From Oscillospiraceae bacterium (GTDB lineage: Bacteria; Bacillota; Clostridia; Oscillospirales; Oscillospiraceae): 64,000 nucleotides of DNA. The stretch's first letter is position 1. Each line of letters opens with the position of its first letter. A model generated the notes under the pieces. It was not told where the DNA came from and made no database searches. It saw nothing but the letters and a program-made list of their open reading frames with translations. Positions 1-8,921 of the stretch are shown here, one piece after another. The stretch lies in contig JAFXPO010000012.1 in assembly GCA_017527825.1 (NCBI GenBank), positions 62,001 through 126,000 of the forward strand, in the 5' to 3' direction. The position numbers and the translations under genes are program-made.

Positions 1-501
1 GACCTCCAGCACACCGGGCAGCAGCTGGACGCGTCCGGCGACGTAGCCATCCGCCACGTTGCCCACCAAATTGACGCGAATCTCCACGTCGTTCTTGCGG
101 TACAGCTCACCCACGCGGACGGATACCGTGCGCACCGTCGGCGATTTCACCGACACCAGGTTGGGGTTGACCCCCGGCGGGTAGGCGATGCTGTAGGTCA
201 GCGACTGGGTGCCGGTGGTGTTGATGGAGCTCAGGTCGGCAATCAGCCGCACATGCTCGGTATCAAAGCCGTACACGGTGTCGCGGGGCAGGGTCAGCAC
301 CAAATCGACCGTGGCGTCGCTGCCGCTGATGAGCATAAGCCCCTTGTTTGCCAGCGCCGTTTCCGCGTTGAGGAACTCCACCGGAATATCGTTGATGGCA
401 AGGTCCACATCCGCCGTACTGTTTACATAGAACCAGACCACGAAGGCAATGAGGATCGATAAGATGATGGTGACCGCCTTGCGTCCGCTAGACATTGGCA
501 T
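1..501 (-). CDS. cdaR: CdaR, YbbR-domain regulator of CdaA (partial, C-terminus off window)
   Basis: Membrane-anchored YbbR-domain protein; in Firmicutes CdaR sits outside the membrane and modulates the diadenylate cyclase CdaA. The visible 167 residues show one N-terminal membrane helix (about residues 11-26, rich in I, L, V, F) followed by beta-rich YbbR repeat sequence such as DIPVEFLN and DTVYGFD. The reading frame opens with ATG at 501, nine bases after a GGAGG inside the end of cdaA; an in-frame ATG at 495 is the alternative. It overlaps cdaA by 14 bases, so translation is probably coupled. The gene is cut by the window edge; glmM is the usual next gene but cannot be seen. Confidence 0.9.
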   Translation of the reverse strand, partial: MPMSSGRKAVTIILSILIAFVVWFYVNSTADVDLAINDIPVEFLNAETALANKGLMLISGSDATVDLVLTLPRDTVYGFDTEHVRLIADLSSINTTGTQSLTYSIAYPPGVNPNLVSVKSPTVRTVSVRVGELYRKNDVEIRVNLVGNVADGYVAGRVQLLPGVLEV

Positions 502-1375
502 CGTTCCCCGCCTCCTTCTCTTCCCTGTGCTGCCACGGCAGGCGCAGCCTGAACCGCTCCTGCGGCTCTTCCTCCTTGGGCATCAGCTCATTTTTCAGCA
601 GCGTTTCCAGTGTTGCCGGCGTCAGGTGGCGCTTGAGCATGCCGCGGATCGCCACGGAGATCGCGCCCGTCTCCTCGGAGACGATGACCACCACCGCGTC
701 GGAGTTCTCGCTCATGCCGATGCCCGCGCGGTGACGGGTGCCAAGGTCCGGGCTGATGTTGACGTTATGCGTCAGCGGGAGGATGCAGCCCGCCGCGTAC
801 ATGCGCCCGTTGCGGACGATGACCGCGCCGTCGTGCAGCGCCGCCTTGACGAAGAAGATGTTCTTGAGCAGCTGGCTGGACACCTGCGCGTCCACAATGG
901 TACCGCTGCGGGTCCATTCGTCGAGGTTGGTTTCGCGCTCGAACACCATCAGCACGCCGGTATGGGAATCGGACATGTCCGCGCAGGCGTCCACCGTCTG
1001 CGCAATGGCCGTCTCGATCACGCTCTTTTGCTGGGCGCGGGCGAAGGGGTTGAAGCTCGCGAGCTTGCTGGAGCCGACCTGGGAGAACAGGCGGCGCAGT
1101 TCCGGCTGGAACAGAATGATGAGGCCCAACACGCCCCAAGTCAGGATATTTTTGAGGATAAAATTGATGCTGTTGAGATGCAGAACGTCGCTCAACGCCA
1201 GCGCGATGAGAAATACCACCACGCCGCGCCCAAGGCTCGCCGCCCGCGAGCGGCCAACCAGCTTCAATGCCTGATAGAGCAGATACGCCATCAGCGCAAT
1301 ATCCAGCCAGTCGCTGATCGCGATCGTGCCGATATAACGCAGAGCGCCCTCCAAGAACGTCGTCACAACTTCCAT
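488..1375 (-). CDS. cdaA: Diadenylate cyclase CdaA (c-di-AMP synthase)
   Basis: Makes cyclic di-AMP from two ATP at the cytoplasmic membrane. The 295-residue protein has three N-terminal membrane helices (about residues 10-98) and a DAC domain with the DGA motif at 182-184 and the RHR motif at 214-216, both needed for ATP binding and catalysis. Length is normal for the family (about 270-300). It overlaps cdaR downstream. A TATACT -10-like hexamer lies at 1413-1418 upstream, but I see no good -35 for it. c-di-AMP controls potassium and osmolyte balance and cell-wall homeostasis in Firmicutes. Confidence 0.95.
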   Translation of the reverse strand: MEVVTTFLEGALRYIGTIAISDWLDIALMAYLLYQALKLVGRSRAASLGRGVVVFLIALALSDVLHLNSINFILKNILTWGVLGLIILFQPELRRLFSQVGSSKLASFNPFARAQQKSVIETAIAQTVDACADMSDSHTGVLMVFERETNLDEWTRSGTIVDAQVSSQLLKNIFFVKAALHDGAVIVRNGRMYAAGCILPLTHNVNISPDLGTRHRAGIGMSENSDAVVVIVSEETGAISVAIRGMLKRHLTPATLETLLKNELMPKEEEPQERFRLRLPWQHREEKEAGNDANV

Positions 1376-1439
1376 CCGGTCTCTCCCATTTCATAGTGCG
1401 CCTATTTTCACAAGTATACACATTCTAATATAAGCGCAG

Positions 1440-1487
1440 AAAAAAAGCAACCGGAAGAGCTGTGAATTTTCCATGAAATCTCCGGTG
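1440..1487 (-). terminator. Candidate intrinsic terminator after the class V aminotransferase gene
   Basis: On the minus strand an ACCGGA...TCCGGT stem with an imperfect interior is followed by a run of seven T (A-run at 1441-1447). It would end the 2867-1504 unit before cdaA. The stem has a long, partly unpaired loop, so confidence is modest. Confidence 0.4.
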
Positions 1488-1503
1488 CTCTTTGTGCAAG
1501 CGG

Positions 1504-2619
1504 TCACGGATTCCGCGCCGTGCGCAAGGCACGCAAAAAGCCGTCGATTTCCGCCTCGCCATCGAACGCCGACACGCTCACGCGCACCGTTCCCGCCGTA
1601 CCTCCGCTGCGGTGCGCCAGCGGCGCGCAGTGCAGACCCGCGCGGACAGCGACGCTGCGGCTTGCCAGCGCCTCCGCCACGTCCTCCGGCGCCCTTCCGG
1701 CAACGGTGAACGACAGCACGCCAACCTGCCGCCGCTCGTCCTCCGAGATAAAGGGCGTCACGCCGTCCATGCGCGAAAGCCCCTCCGCCGCGCGGCGGAT
1801 CAATCGGCGCTCATGGCGCAAAATGCTCTCCGGCGTCTTTTCCCGCACGAAGCGCAGTCCCGCCTCCAGTCCCGCGATGCCGGGGACGTTGTGCGTGCCC
1901 GCCTCCAGACGGTCGGGCAAAAACTCCGGCATGTCCTGCAGGAGTGACGCGCTGCCCGTGCCGCCCTCGATGAGCGGCTTTGCCTCCGCGCCGCACAGCA
2001 GCAGCCCCGTCCCCTGCGGACCGTAAAGCCCCTTGTGCCCCGGCATGGCGGCGAACGCCGCGCCGAGCGCCGTCAGATCAAGGGGCAGCACTCCCGCGCT
2101 CTGGGAAGCGTCCACAATGAGCGGGATCCCCGCGCGGCGGCACAAGCCCGCGATCTCCTCGATGGGCAGAGCGTAGCCGTACACGTTGGACGCTGCGGTG
2201 CAGACCACGGCGTCCGCGCCACGACGCAGCGCCTTCTGAAACGCGCGCAGGCAGGCGTCATCGTCAAATAACGGCGCGGCGGCAACGCTCACCTCCGCGC
2301 CGAGGGCATGGAGCGGCCGCGTCACCGCGTTATGCTCCCAGGGCGAAACAATCGCGCGTCCGCCGGGCGGCACCAGGCTCTTGATGGCGATGTTCAGCCC
2401 ATGGGTGGCGCTGGCGGTGAACACCACCTGCTCCGGCGACGGCACGCCGAAGGTCTCCGCCGCGAGGCTGCGGGTACGGAACAGCAGTTCCTCCGCCGCC
2501 CGCGCGCTGCGGTAACCGCCGCGTCCCGGTGAGCTCATGGTCTGCATGGCGCGCAGCACCGCCGCGCGGACGCTCTGGGGCTTGCGGAACGTGGTCGCCG
2601 CGCTGTCCAGATAGATCAT
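1504..2619 (-). CDS. Class V aminotransferase, cysteine desulfurase family (EF2568 type)
   Basis: PLP enzyme of the cysteine desulfurase fold, 371 residues. Visible sites: PLP-contacting D170 in LIVDASQ, Schiff-base lysine K196 in PGHKGLYGPQGTG, and a cysteine C331 in GLHCAPLAHR at the place of the persulfide cysteine. The GLHCAPLAHRSGGT segment resembles the subgroup typified by Enterococcus EF2568, which in several genomes accompanies selenium-trait genes. Its start overlaps the end of the DUF3343 gene by four bases (ATGA), so the two are coupled. Likely role: mobilising sulfur or selenium from cysteine/selenocysteine; the true acceptor is not shown by the sequence. Confidence 0.85.
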   Translation of the reverse strand: MIYLDSAATTFRKPQSVRAAVLRAMQTMSSPGRGGYRSARAAEELLFRTRSLAAETFGVPSPEQVVFTASATHGLNIAIKSLVPPGGRAIVSPWEHNAVTRPLHALGAEVSVAAAPLFDDDACLRAFQKALRRGADAVVCTAASNVYGYALPIEEIAGLCRRAGIPLIVDASQSAGVLPLDLTALGAAFAAMPGHKGLYGPQGTGLLLCGAEAKPLIEGGTGSASLLQDMPEFLPDRLEAGTHNVPGIAGLEAGLRFVREKTPESILRHERRLIRRAAEGLSRMDGVTPFISEDERRQVGVLSFTVAGRAPEDVAEALASRSVAVRAGLHCAPLAHRSGGTAGTVRVSVSAFDGEAEIDGFLRALRTARNP

Positions 2620-2867
2620 AGCGGCACCTCTTGCGTGCCGCCGCCCGTCACATGCAGCACCCGCACCGGGCGGACGTTCGCCGCGCGCAGCCGCTCCGCG
2701 CAGCGGGGATACTGCCGCTCCGGCACCTGCAAGGTATAACCGCAGCCGCTTTTGGTCACGCCGGTGCCGACGCGGCGGATTTTCGCGTTGACGCCTGTAT
2801 GCTCCAACGCCTTCGCCATCTGCTGCACATGCGTGATGGATCGGGCGGTCAAGAGATAATAGTCCAT
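2616..2867 (-). CDS. DUF3343 protein, putative Se/S carrier
   Basis: Small 83-residue protein of the DUF3343 family, proposed as a selenium or sulfur carrier because it neighbours selenium genes. It carries two cysteines near each other in function-relevant places (SGCGY around residue 47 and RCAERL around 62). Start ATG follows GGAGG by about seven bases. It is translationally coupled to the class V aminotransferase downstream, the expected pairing. No selD, yedF or molybdenum hydroxylase gene lies in this window, so involvement in selenium chemistry is only suggested. Confidence 0.75.
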   Translation of the reverse strand: MDYYLLTARSITHVQQMAKALEHTGVNAKIRRVGTGVTKSGCGYTLQVPERQYPRCAERLRAANVRPVRVLHVTGGGTQEVPL

Positions 2868-2914
2868 AGGGTTCCCTCCTTACCGCATCTTATGACCGCG
2901 GCGCGGCGGGCGTG

Positions 2915-2944
2915 AAAAAGGGGCTGCCGACGCAGCCCCTTTTT
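2915..2944 (-). terminator. Intrinsic terminator after ispF
   Basis: Thirteen-base stem (2915-2927 with 2932-2944), loop of four, ending in T5 on the minus strand; it begins directly at the ispF stop codon. AT-rich on both flanks, so it could work in both directions. Confidence 0.85.
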
Positions 2945-3429
2945 CATTCTGTTTTCTCGATCAGCGCGACGGCATGGGCGGCGATGCCCTTGCCCTCGCC
3001 GGTGAAGCCCAGTCCCTCCTCCGTGGTCGCCTTAACGCTCACGCAGTCGTGGTGGACGCCCAACGCCTCCGCGATCCGGCGGCGCATCTCCTCAATGTAC
3101 GGCGAGAGCTTTGGCTTCTGCGCCAGCACCGTGGCGTCGATGTTCACCACGCGGTAACCCGCGTGCTTCAGGATGCCGCTCACGGACTTGAGCAGCACCA
3201 TACTGGACACCCCCGCGTAAGCCGGGTCGCTGTCCGGGAAGTGCCGCCCGATGTCGCCCAGCGCCGCCGCGCCCAGCAGCGCGTCCATGACGGCGTGAAG
3301 CAGCACGTCCGCGTCCGAGTGCCCGTCCAGCCCCAGCTCATAGGGGACTGCCATGCCGCCGAGGATCAGCGGCCGCCCCGCCACCAGCCGGTGCACATCG
3401 TAGCCGTGCCCGATTCTCAGGTTTGTCAT
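2944..3429 (-). CDS. ispF: 2-C-methyl-D-erythritol 2,4-cyclodiphosphate synthase
   Basis: Fifth-step enzyme of the non-mevalonate (MEP) isoprenoid pathway; converts CDP-ME 2-phosphate to the cyclic diphosphate with release of CMP. The 161 residues carry the N-terminal GHGYDVHRL with zinc-binding D and H, the [12 protein letters not shown] segment with the third zinc histidine, and the C-terminal [19 protein letters not shown] nucleotide-contact motif. Start ATG has GGGAG six bases upstream. It follows ispD after 33 bases that contain a terminator-like hairpin. The later-pathway enzyme IspH is also in this window at 8325-6370. Confidence 0.97.
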   Translation of the reverse strand: MTNLRIGHGYDVHRLVAGRPLILGGMAVPYELGLDGHSDADVLLHAVMDALLGAAALGDIGRHFPDSDPAYAGVSSMVLLKSVSGILKHAGYRVVNIDATVLAQKPKLSPYIEEMRRRIAEALGVHHDCVSVKATTEEGLGFTGEGKGIAAHAVALIEKTE

Positions 3430-3449
3430 ACGTCTCTCCCTTTCAAAAG

Positions 3450-3478
3450 AAAAAGGGAATCCTCACGATTCCCTTTTT
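3450..3478 (-). terminator. Terminator-like hairpin between ispD and ispF
   Basis: Twelve-base arms 3450-3461 and 3467-3478, loop CTCAC, followed on the minus strand by a T-run. The stem overlaps the ispD stop codon, so translating ribosomes would melt it. It may lower ispF expression relative to ispD. Confidence 0.65.
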
Positions 3479-4191
3479 GCCAGAATTGCCTCTGCCAGTA
3501 TCACGTCCAGCGGAGTCGTGATCTTGATGTTCTCCTCAAGGCCCGGTATCAGCCAGATTTCCTTGCCCATGCGTTCCACCGCGGAGCAGTCGTCGGTCAG
3601 CGCCGCGCCCGCGTCCATCGCGGACTGGAGCGCCGCGCGCAGAAGCTGCGCGTCAAACACCTGCGGCGTCTGCACCGCGTAGAGCATCGACCGGTCGGGC
3701 GTCTCCCGCACGACACCGTCCACCGCGACCTTGACCGTGTCCTTCACCGGAATCGCGGGCGCCGCCGCGAAATGCTGCCGCGCCTCCTCGATCACACTGT
3801 CGATCAGCTCCGGCGTCACGAAGGGCCGCGCCCCGTCCTGCACCGCCAACAGATCCGCGCTGTCGTTCGCCTCAATGGCGGCGCGGAGCACGGACTCCTC
3901 CCGCGTCTTGCCGCCGGCAACGATCTTCACCGGCTTCTGGATGCCCCAGAGCTTGCACAGTTCCGCGATCCTGACGAGGTCCTCCTCCCGCGTGGCAATG
4001 ACGATCTCATTCACGCCCGACGCGGCGTCCACCGCTTGCAGGGTGTGCGCCAGCACGGGCTTCCCGCCCAGCGGCAGCAGGAGCTTGTTCTCCCCAGCCA
4101 TGCGCTGCGACGAGCCAGCCGCGGCGATGATCGCCGAGCAGTAGGGATGCGCGGGGCGATGGTTCGGGAAGAGTTTTTTCCAGAGCTTCAT
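3463..4191 (-). CDS. ispD: 2-C-methyl-D-erythritol 4-phosphate cytidylyltransferase
   Basis: Transfers CMP from CTP to methylerythritol phosphate in the MEP pathway. The 242 residues contain the nucleotide-binding AIIAAAGSSQRM near residue 20, a K in ENKLLLPLGGKP, the VQDGARPFVT segment and the C-terminal TTPLDVILAEAIL typical of IspD. There is a 17-residue N-terminal extension before the usual start of the domain. It lies 13 bases downstream of carD; carD-ispD-ispF is a common Firmicute order. The stop codon lies inside a hairpin shared with the ispF leader. Confidence 0.96.
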   Translation of the reverse strand: MKLWKKLFPNHRPAHPYCSAIIAAAGSSQRMAGENKLLLPLGGKPVLAHTLQAVDAASGVNEIVIATREEDLVRIAELCKLWGIQKPVKIVAGGKTREESVLRAAIEANDSADLLAVQDGARPFVTPELIDSVIEEARQHFAAAPAIPVKDTVKVAVDGVVRETPDRSMLYAVQTPQVFDAQLLRAALQSAMDAGAALTDDCSAVERMGKEIWLIPGLEENIKITTPLDVILAEAILAKRES

Positions 4192-4204
4192 GGGCGCTCT
4201 CCTT

Positions 4205-4690
4205 TTACGCTTTGCTCAGCATGACGCTGTTCACGCGCGCCTCCGCGTCGGGATACGCGACGCTCTCCGCCAGCACGATTTCGGAAATCAGAATCTGCTT
4301 GGCGCTGTGGAGCATCTTACGCTCGCCGTTGGAAAGCCCGCGCTCATTGTCGCGATGCATGAGCGCCTTGATGACGCCCGCCACCTCCAGCAGATCGCCG
4401 CTCTTGATGCGCTCCATGTTCTCGCGATAGCGATGGTTCCAATTGGCGGTCATATCCACACTCAGCTGCGGAATCTGTTCGATCACCGCTTCAATGGCTT
4501 CCGTGGGGGAGATCGCGCGAATACCAATCATCTCGCTGTTCTCCACCGGAATCTTCAGTGTCAGTCCAGAAATGGGCATCTTGAACACATAGAAGGAAAC
4601 CAGCTTCCCGCTGATTTTCTCATCCACAACGCCGTCGATTACACCGGCACCATGCATCGGATGCACCACTTTGTCACCGATCTGATACAT
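4205..4690 (-). CDS. CarD-family transcriptional regulator
   Basis: RNA-polymerase-binding factor with an N-terminal Tudor-like CarD/TRCF interaction domain (YQIGDKVVHPMHGAGVI) and a helical C-terminal part. CarD proteins bind the RNAP beta subunit and tune open-complex stability, often at rRNA promoters. I take ATG at 4690 (161 residues), about eleven bases after an AAGGGGGG Shine-Dalgarno stretch; an in-frame GTG at 4702 would sit on the ribosome site itself. It heads the carD-ispD-ispF unit and has its own promoter at 4781-4809, leaving an untranslated leader of about 84 bases in which I see no structure. Confidence 0.92.
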   Translation of the reverse strand: MYQIGDKVVHPMHGAGVIDGVVDEKISGKLVSFYVFKMPISGLTLKIPVENSEMIGIRAISPTEAIEAVIEQIPQLSVDMTANWNHRYRENMERIKSGDLLEVAGVIKALMHRDNERGLSNGERKMLHSAKQILISEIVLAESVAYPDAEARVNSVMLSKA

Positions 4691-4780
4691 GCTGCTGCCC
4701 ACCCCCCTTCTGACAGAATGCGCGATGCACTACGTCCATACTGTGAGACCGTGTTGTTTTAGGTACACGTTCCCTCTAAT

Positions 4781-4809
4781 AGTATAACGGATTTTTCCAG
4801 TTTTTGCAA
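4781..4809 (-). promoter_or_regulatory. Sigma-A promoter of carD-ispD-ispF
   Basis: On the minus strand TTGCAA (4809-4804), 17-base spacer, TATACT (4786-4781). Both hexamers are close to consensus. Confidence 0.8.
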
Positions 4810-4834
4810 GAGACAATTTCACGGCAGTTGTACC

Positions 4835-4870
4835 AAAAAAAGGCGGATATCCTTGTGATATCCGCCTTTT
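4835..4870 (-). terminator. Intrinsic terminator after the CoA-transferase gene
   Basis: Ten-base GC-rich arms 4842-4851 and 4857-4866 with a five-base loop, followed on the minus strand by a long T-run (A-run 4835-4840). Separates the CoA-transferase from the carD promoter. Confidence 0.92.
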
Positions 4871-4885
4871 CAGCGCTGAAATTTT

Positions 4886-6226
4886 TTACTTGTTGCTCTT
4901 GCGCCAGATGCCCATTTTCTCCGCCGAAGCGATCAGCTCCTCGCGGAAGTCAGGGTGCGCGATGGAAATGAGCGCTTCCGCGCGCTCCCAGGTGGAGAGC
5001 CCCTTGAGGTTGACCATGCCGTACTCGGTGACGATGTACTGGGTGCAGGAGCGCGGATCGGTGGCGATGGAGCCGGGGGTCAGCGTGGGGACGATGCGGC
5101 TCTTGACCGTGCCGTCCTTGCCCTTGACGGTGGAGGACATGCAGATGAAGCTCTTGCCGCCGTTGGAGAGGTATGCGCCCATGCAGAAGTCCAGCTGTCC
5201 GCCGGTGCCGGAGATGTGCTTGATACCCGCGGACTCGGCGTTGACCTGACCGTAAAGGTCACAGTCGATGGCATTGTTGATGGAGATGAAGTTGTCGATC
5301 TGGGCAATGACGCGCACGTCGTTGGTGTAATCCACCGGCGCCGCCATGACGTCGGGGTTGCGGTCCATGTAGTCATACATTTTCTGCGTACCCGCGGCAA
5401 AGGCGTAGACCTGCCTGCCCTTGTCGATGGACTTGTTTTTGCCGGTGATCTTGCCCGCCAGCGCGAGATCGACGAAGCCGTCGACGTACATTTCGGTGTG
5501 GGCGGAGAGGTCTTTGAGGTCGGAGGTCGCGAGCACCGAGCCGATGGTGTTCGGCATGCCGCCGATGCCAAGCTGGAGGCATGCGCCATTGGGGATTTCG
5601 GGGACGACGAGATTGGCGACCGCCACATCCACCGGCGTCGGGTCGGCGGCGGGAGGCAGCGCGCCCACGGGCGGATTCTCACCCTCGACGACGTAGTCCA
5701 CGTCCTTGATGTTGATTTCGGTGCCGGTCAGCCCGAAGACCCAGGGCTGGTTCTTATTGACCTCGACGATGATCTTCTTCGCGTTCGCGAGCATGTCCGC
5801 GAGGTGGGACGCGCCGAGGGCAAAGCTGAAGTTGCCGTGGTTGTCCATGGGCGTGACCTGAATCATGGCGACGTCCACTTTGGCGTTGCCGTCGCGGTAG
5901 AAGCGGGGCAGCTCGCTGTAGCGCATGGGCGAGAAGAAGCCCTTGCCCGCGGAAATGATCTTGCGGTCGACGCCGGTGCAGTGCCAGGAGTGCCAGATGA
6001 AATGGCCCTCGCCGTTCTCCGCCTCGGCAACGGCGGGCATCCACAGCGTCACGCCGCCGCGGAACTTGACGTCGCGCAGCTCGTTCACGCGCTTGGCGAG
6101 CGCCTTGTCGAGCGTGTAGGGGTGGTTGGTGCACCAGCCGTAGTCAACCCAGTCGCCGGACTTGACGACCTTGACCGCCTCATCGGCGGTGGTCAGCTTC
6201 TGCTGATAAAGGGCAGCATAATCCAT
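4886..6226 (-). CDS. but: Butyryl-CoA:acetate CoA-transferase (acetyl-CoA hydrolase/transferase family)
   Basis: Likely last step of butyrate formation: moves CoA from butyryl-CoA to acetate. The 446-residue protein is full length. Family marks: N-terminal [17 protein letters not shown], the active-site glutamate E245 in HTEMYVDG, the QLGIGGMPN loop near 219, and the C-terminal [19 protein letters not shown] and [19 protein letters not shown] blocks that resemble the But proteins of Roseburia and Faecalibacterium. 4-Hydroxybutyrate or another short-acid CoA-transferase of the same family is the main alternative. Monocistronic: own promoter at 6275-6303, own terminator at 4835-4870, ribosome site GGGAGG before ATG. 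Confidence 0.88.
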   Translation of the reverse strand: MDYAALYQQKLTTADEAVKVVKSGDWVDYGWCTNHPYTLDKALAKRVNELRDVKFRGGVTLWMPAVAEAENGEGHFIWHSWHCTGVDRKIISAGKGFFSPMRYSELPRFYRDGNAKVDVAMIQVTPMDNHGNFSFALGASHLADMLANAKKIIVEVNKNQPWVFGLTGTEINIKDVDYVVEGENPPVGALPPAADPTPVDVAVANLVVPEIPNGACLQLGIGGMPNTIGSVLATSDLKDLSAHTEMYVDGFVDLALAGKITGKNKSIDKGRQVYAFAAGTQKMYDYMDRNPDVMAAPVDYTNDVRVIAQIDNFISINNAIDCDLYGQVNAESAGIKHISGTGGQLDFCMGAYLSNGGKSFICMSSTVKGKDGTVKSRIVPTLTPGSIATDPRSCTQYIVTEYGMVNLKGLSTWERAEALISIAHPDFREELIASAEKMGIWRKSNK

Positions 6227-6274
6227 AACAGTATCCTCCCGTAAGTTATATTCAAAAAATCCTGATTCTTTCAG

Positions 6275-6303
6275 AGTATACCACAGAGCAGGGATGCCTG
6301 CAA
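6275..6303 (-). promoter_or_regulatory. Sigma-A promoter of the CoA-transferase gene
   Basis: Minus strand TTGCAG (6303-6298), 17-base spacer, TATACT (6280-6275), about 50 bases before the ATG. Strong match, fitting a highly expressed fermentation gene. Confidence 0.85.
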
Positions 6304-6325
6304 AGAACTTTTTTCCCGATCGCGC

Positions 6326-6356
6326 AAAAAGAGGACAGGCGGCGCCTGTCCTCTTT
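6326..6356 (-). terminator. Intrinsic terminator after ispH-rpsA, end of the long operon
   Basis: AAAGAGGACAGGCG pairs with the CGCCTGTCCTCTTT half in a near-perfect hairpin, followed by a T-run on the minus strand, 13 bases after the stop codon. Confidence 0.92.
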
Positions 6357-6369
6357 CGGTGATGCGGAA

Positions 6370-8325
6370 TTACTCCTCGTCCTCCGCTTCCTCGTCGGCA
6401 GCGGGAGTGAGGATCGCGCGGATGCTGAGAGAAATCTTCTGCTTCTCCTCGTCCACGGCGGTGATCTTCGCCTCGACGATCTCGCCCTCGGAGAGGACGT
6501 CGCCGGGCTTCTCAATGCGGCGATCCGCGATCTGGGAAATGTGGATCAAGCCGTCCACGCCGGGCACGACCTCGGCGAACGCGCCGAAGGTCATCAGCTT
6601 GACGATGCGCACCTTGGCAACGTCGCCGACCTGATAGGTCTTCATGAACACATCCCAGGGATTCTGGGTGCGATCCTTGACGCCGAGGGAAATCTTGTGC
6701 TTCTCGGAATCAAAGGAGATGACGTACACATCCAGATGATCGCCAACTTTGACGACCTCGGAGGGATGCTTGATGCGGCTCCAGGAAAGTTCGCTGATAT
6801 GAACCATGCCGTCCACGCCGCCGATGTCGACGAACACGCCATAGCTGGTCATGGACTTCACGACGCCGTCGTAGTGCTTGCCGACCTCGATGTTGTCCCA
6901 GACTTCCTTCTGCGCCGCCTGACGCACTTCGCTCAGGACGCTGCGGATGGAGCCCACCACGCGGCGGCGGGCACGGTTGACCTCGGTGACACGGAGCTGG
7001 ACGCTCTGCTTGACCATGGTACTCAGATCCGCGTCGCGGGGCTGGCCGCTCTGGGACGCGGGAACAAAGACGCGCACACCCTTGACGGAAACCACGATAC
7101 CGCCCTTGTTGATCTCGGTTACCGTACCGGTGAGGACGGTCTTGTCCTCGACAGCCTTCTCGATGTCCTCCCAGACCTTGACCGCGTCAAGGCGCTTCTT
7201 GGACAGCGTGGCATAACCCTCCACGTCGTTGACGCGGACGATGTAGGTTTCGATCTCGTCGCCGACATGGACAATGTCCTCGACCTTGGCGTCGGGATCG
7301 GCGCTCAGCTCGGAAATGGGGATGTAGCCCGCCTGCTTGCAGCCCAGGTCGACCTGGATTTCGGTGGAGCCGATGGCGGTGACGACGCCGGTGACCTTGT
7401 CGCCGGTGTTGAGAGTCTTGAAGGACTTCTCCAGCATCTCCTCGAAAGACTCGCCCTCGGCTGCTTTGGTTTCGTTCTTGATTTCTTCCGTCATGGTTGC
7501 ATAAACCTCCTTAATGATGCTCGCAGGCGTTGATGCGCCGGCGGTAAGTCCCGCAGTGATGCAACCAAAAAAGACGTCCGGCGAGAGCTCGCCCGCCGTC
7601 TCGATCTGGACGACGCGGGAACAAGCCTCTTTGCAAATCTCTGTCAAATGTCTCGTGTTAGCGCTTTTGCGGTCTCCGACTACCACCATCACGTCAACCT
7701 CCGCGGCGATTTTTGCCGCTTCCTGTTGACGCTTCTGCGTAGCTCCGCATATTGTATCACAAACTTTTACGTTTGTACACTCTTTTTTTAGAAAAAATAA
7801 ACAATTCTCCCAAACCGATCGGATGCAGGTGGTCTGAGCCACCACAAGTGTGAGCTGATTCTGGTCAAATTCCCCGCTTTTCAGCATTTTTGCGACGCTT
7901 TCCGGGGATTCGCAGACCTTCGCGCCGTGGCATCGGCTGGCGATGGCGGCAACCTCTGGATGCATCGGCTCACCGATGATGACCACCTGCGCCCCCTCGC
8001 GCTCCGCCTGCTCCACCAGCTGCTGGGTGTGGCGCACGTTGGGGCAGGTCGCGTCCACGATCTCCGCGCCGCGCGCCGTGAGCGCGTCCATCACCTCGCG
8101 CCGCTCACCGTGGGAGCGGATCAGCACCGCCTCCCCCGCTTTTGCCTCATCGGGCGAGGCGATCTGGCGCATGCCGAGGGCGGCAAGCTCCGCGATCACA
8201 TGATCGTTGTGAATGATGCTGCCGAGCATCGCGCCGCCGCGCGAGCGAGCGGTCTCCTCCGCCAGCTCCACGGCGCGCTTGACGCCGTAGCAAAAGCCGG
8301 CGGATTTCGCCAGAATGACGTTCAT
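6370..8325 (-). CDS. ispH-rpsA: IspH (HMBPP reductase)-ribosomal protein S1 fusion
   Basis: 651-residue bifunctional protein. Residues 1-277 are IspH, the last MEP-pathway enzyme, which reduces HMBPP to IPP and DMAPP with a [4Fe-4S] cluster; the three ligand cysteines are C12 (FCYGVKR), C94 (DATCPN) and C193 ([10 protein letters not shown]). Residues 278-651 hold four S1 RNA-binding repeats, beginning near [24 protein letters not shown] and GDVAKVRI, plus an acidic tail. This fusion is known in many Clostridia. A strong internal ribosome site precedes M278, so free S1 may also be made. Start has GGGAG eight bases upstream and overlaps plsC by four bases. Confidence 0.96.
   Translation of the reverse strand: MNVILAKSAGFCYGVKRAVELAEETARSRGGAMLGSIIHNDHVIAELAALGMRQIASPDEAKAGEAVLIRSHGERREVMDALTARGAEIVDATCPNVRHTQQLVEQAEREGAQVVIIGEPMHPEVAAIASRCHGAKVCESPESVAKMLKSGEFDQNQLTLVVAQTTCIRSVWENCLFFLKKECTNVKVCDTICGATQKRQQEAAKIAAEVDVMVVVGDRKSANTRHLTEICKEACSRVVQIETAGELSPDVFFGCITAGLTAGASTPASIIKEVYATMTEEIKNETKAAEGESFEEMLEKSFKTLNTGDKVTGVVTAIGSTEIQVDLGCKQAGYIPISELSADPDAKVEDIVHVGDEIETYIVRVNDVEGYATLSKKRLDAVKVWEDIEKAVEDKTVLTGTVTEINKGGIVVSVKGVRVFVPASQSGQPRDADLSTMVKQSVQLRVTEVNRARRRVVGSIRSVLSEVRQAAQKEVWDNIEVGKHYDGVVKSMTSYGVFVDIGGVDGMVHISELSWSRIKHPSEVVKVGDHLDVYVISFDSEKHKISLGVKDRTQNPWDVFMKTYQVGDVAKVRIVKLMTFGAFAEVVPGVDGLIHISQIADRRIEKPGDVLSEGEIVEAKITAVDEEKQKISLSIRAILTPAADEEAEDEE
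7492..7512 (-). promoter_or_regulatory. Internal ribosome binding site and ATG for a separate S1 protein
   Basis: Inside ispH-rpsA the minus strand reads AAGGAGG (7512-7506), eleven bases, then ATG (7494-7492) in frame, exactly at the boundary between the IspH domain and the S1 repeats. Initiation here would yield a 374-residue S1 protein ([10 protein letters not shown]...). Confidence 0.6.
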
Positions 8326-8921
8326 TTCTCAAACTCCCGTCCCAGCGCGTATGCGCGGCGAACGATCTCGTCGGCATACGCCTGATACTCCTCCGCCGTG
8401 CCGTGGCGCGTGGCGGTCTTCGGCTCGTAGGGGGCGCCGAAGACGATGTGGGTCATGCGGAAGAGCTTGTGCGGCTTGCCGATGTACACCGGCAGCAGCG
8501 GCGCGCCGGTACGCATGGCGATCATCACCACGCCGCCCTTGGGACGTGCCTCACCCTCGTGCCTGACGCGGGTACCCTCCGGGAACACCAGCAGATGCGC
8601 GCCGTCCTGAATGGTCTTGATGGCGGTTTTGACCGCGTTTAAATCGCTGTGTCCGCGATCCACGCCGAACGCCCCCAGCTTGCCGACGAACCAGCCCAGC
8701 AGCGGCGTATCCATCAGCTCCTTTTTCGCCATGATGCGCACCGGTACATGGCGCGGCAGCGCAAGGCAGATGAGGAACGGGTCGATGGCGTGCGCGTGGT
8801 TGCCGCACAACACCACCGGACGATCCGCGGGCACGTTTTCCCGCCCGTGGACGGTGAACGGGAACAGCAGCCAAAGGATCGGATAAAACACAAAATGAAA
8901 TACTCGGTAAAACCTCGTCAT
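8322..8921 (-). CDS. plsC: 1-acyl-sn-glycerol-3-phosphate acyltransferase
   Basis: Membrane enzyme making phosphatidic acid by acylating lysophosphatidate at sn-2. The 199 residues have a hydrophobic N-terminus (FVFYPILWLLFPF), the catalytic NHAHAIDP (H-x4-D block I, about residues 37-44), GVDRGHSD (block II) and FPEGTRVRHEG (block III). The size suits the short Firmicute PlsC group. ATG overlaps the cmk stop by four bases, and its own stop overlaps ispH in the same way, so cmk-plsC-ispH are translationally coupled, a standard clostridial order. Confidence 0.94.
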   Translation of the reverse strand: MTRFYRVFHFVFYPILWLLFPFTVHGRENVPADRPVVLCGNHAHAIDPFLICLALPRHVPVRIMAKKELMDTPLLGWFVGKLGAFGVDRGHSDLNAVKTAIKTIQDGAHLLVFPEGTRVRHEGEARPKGGVVMIAMRTGAPLLPVYIGKPHKLFRMTHIVFGAPYEPKTATRHGTAEEYQAYADEIVRRAYALGREFEK

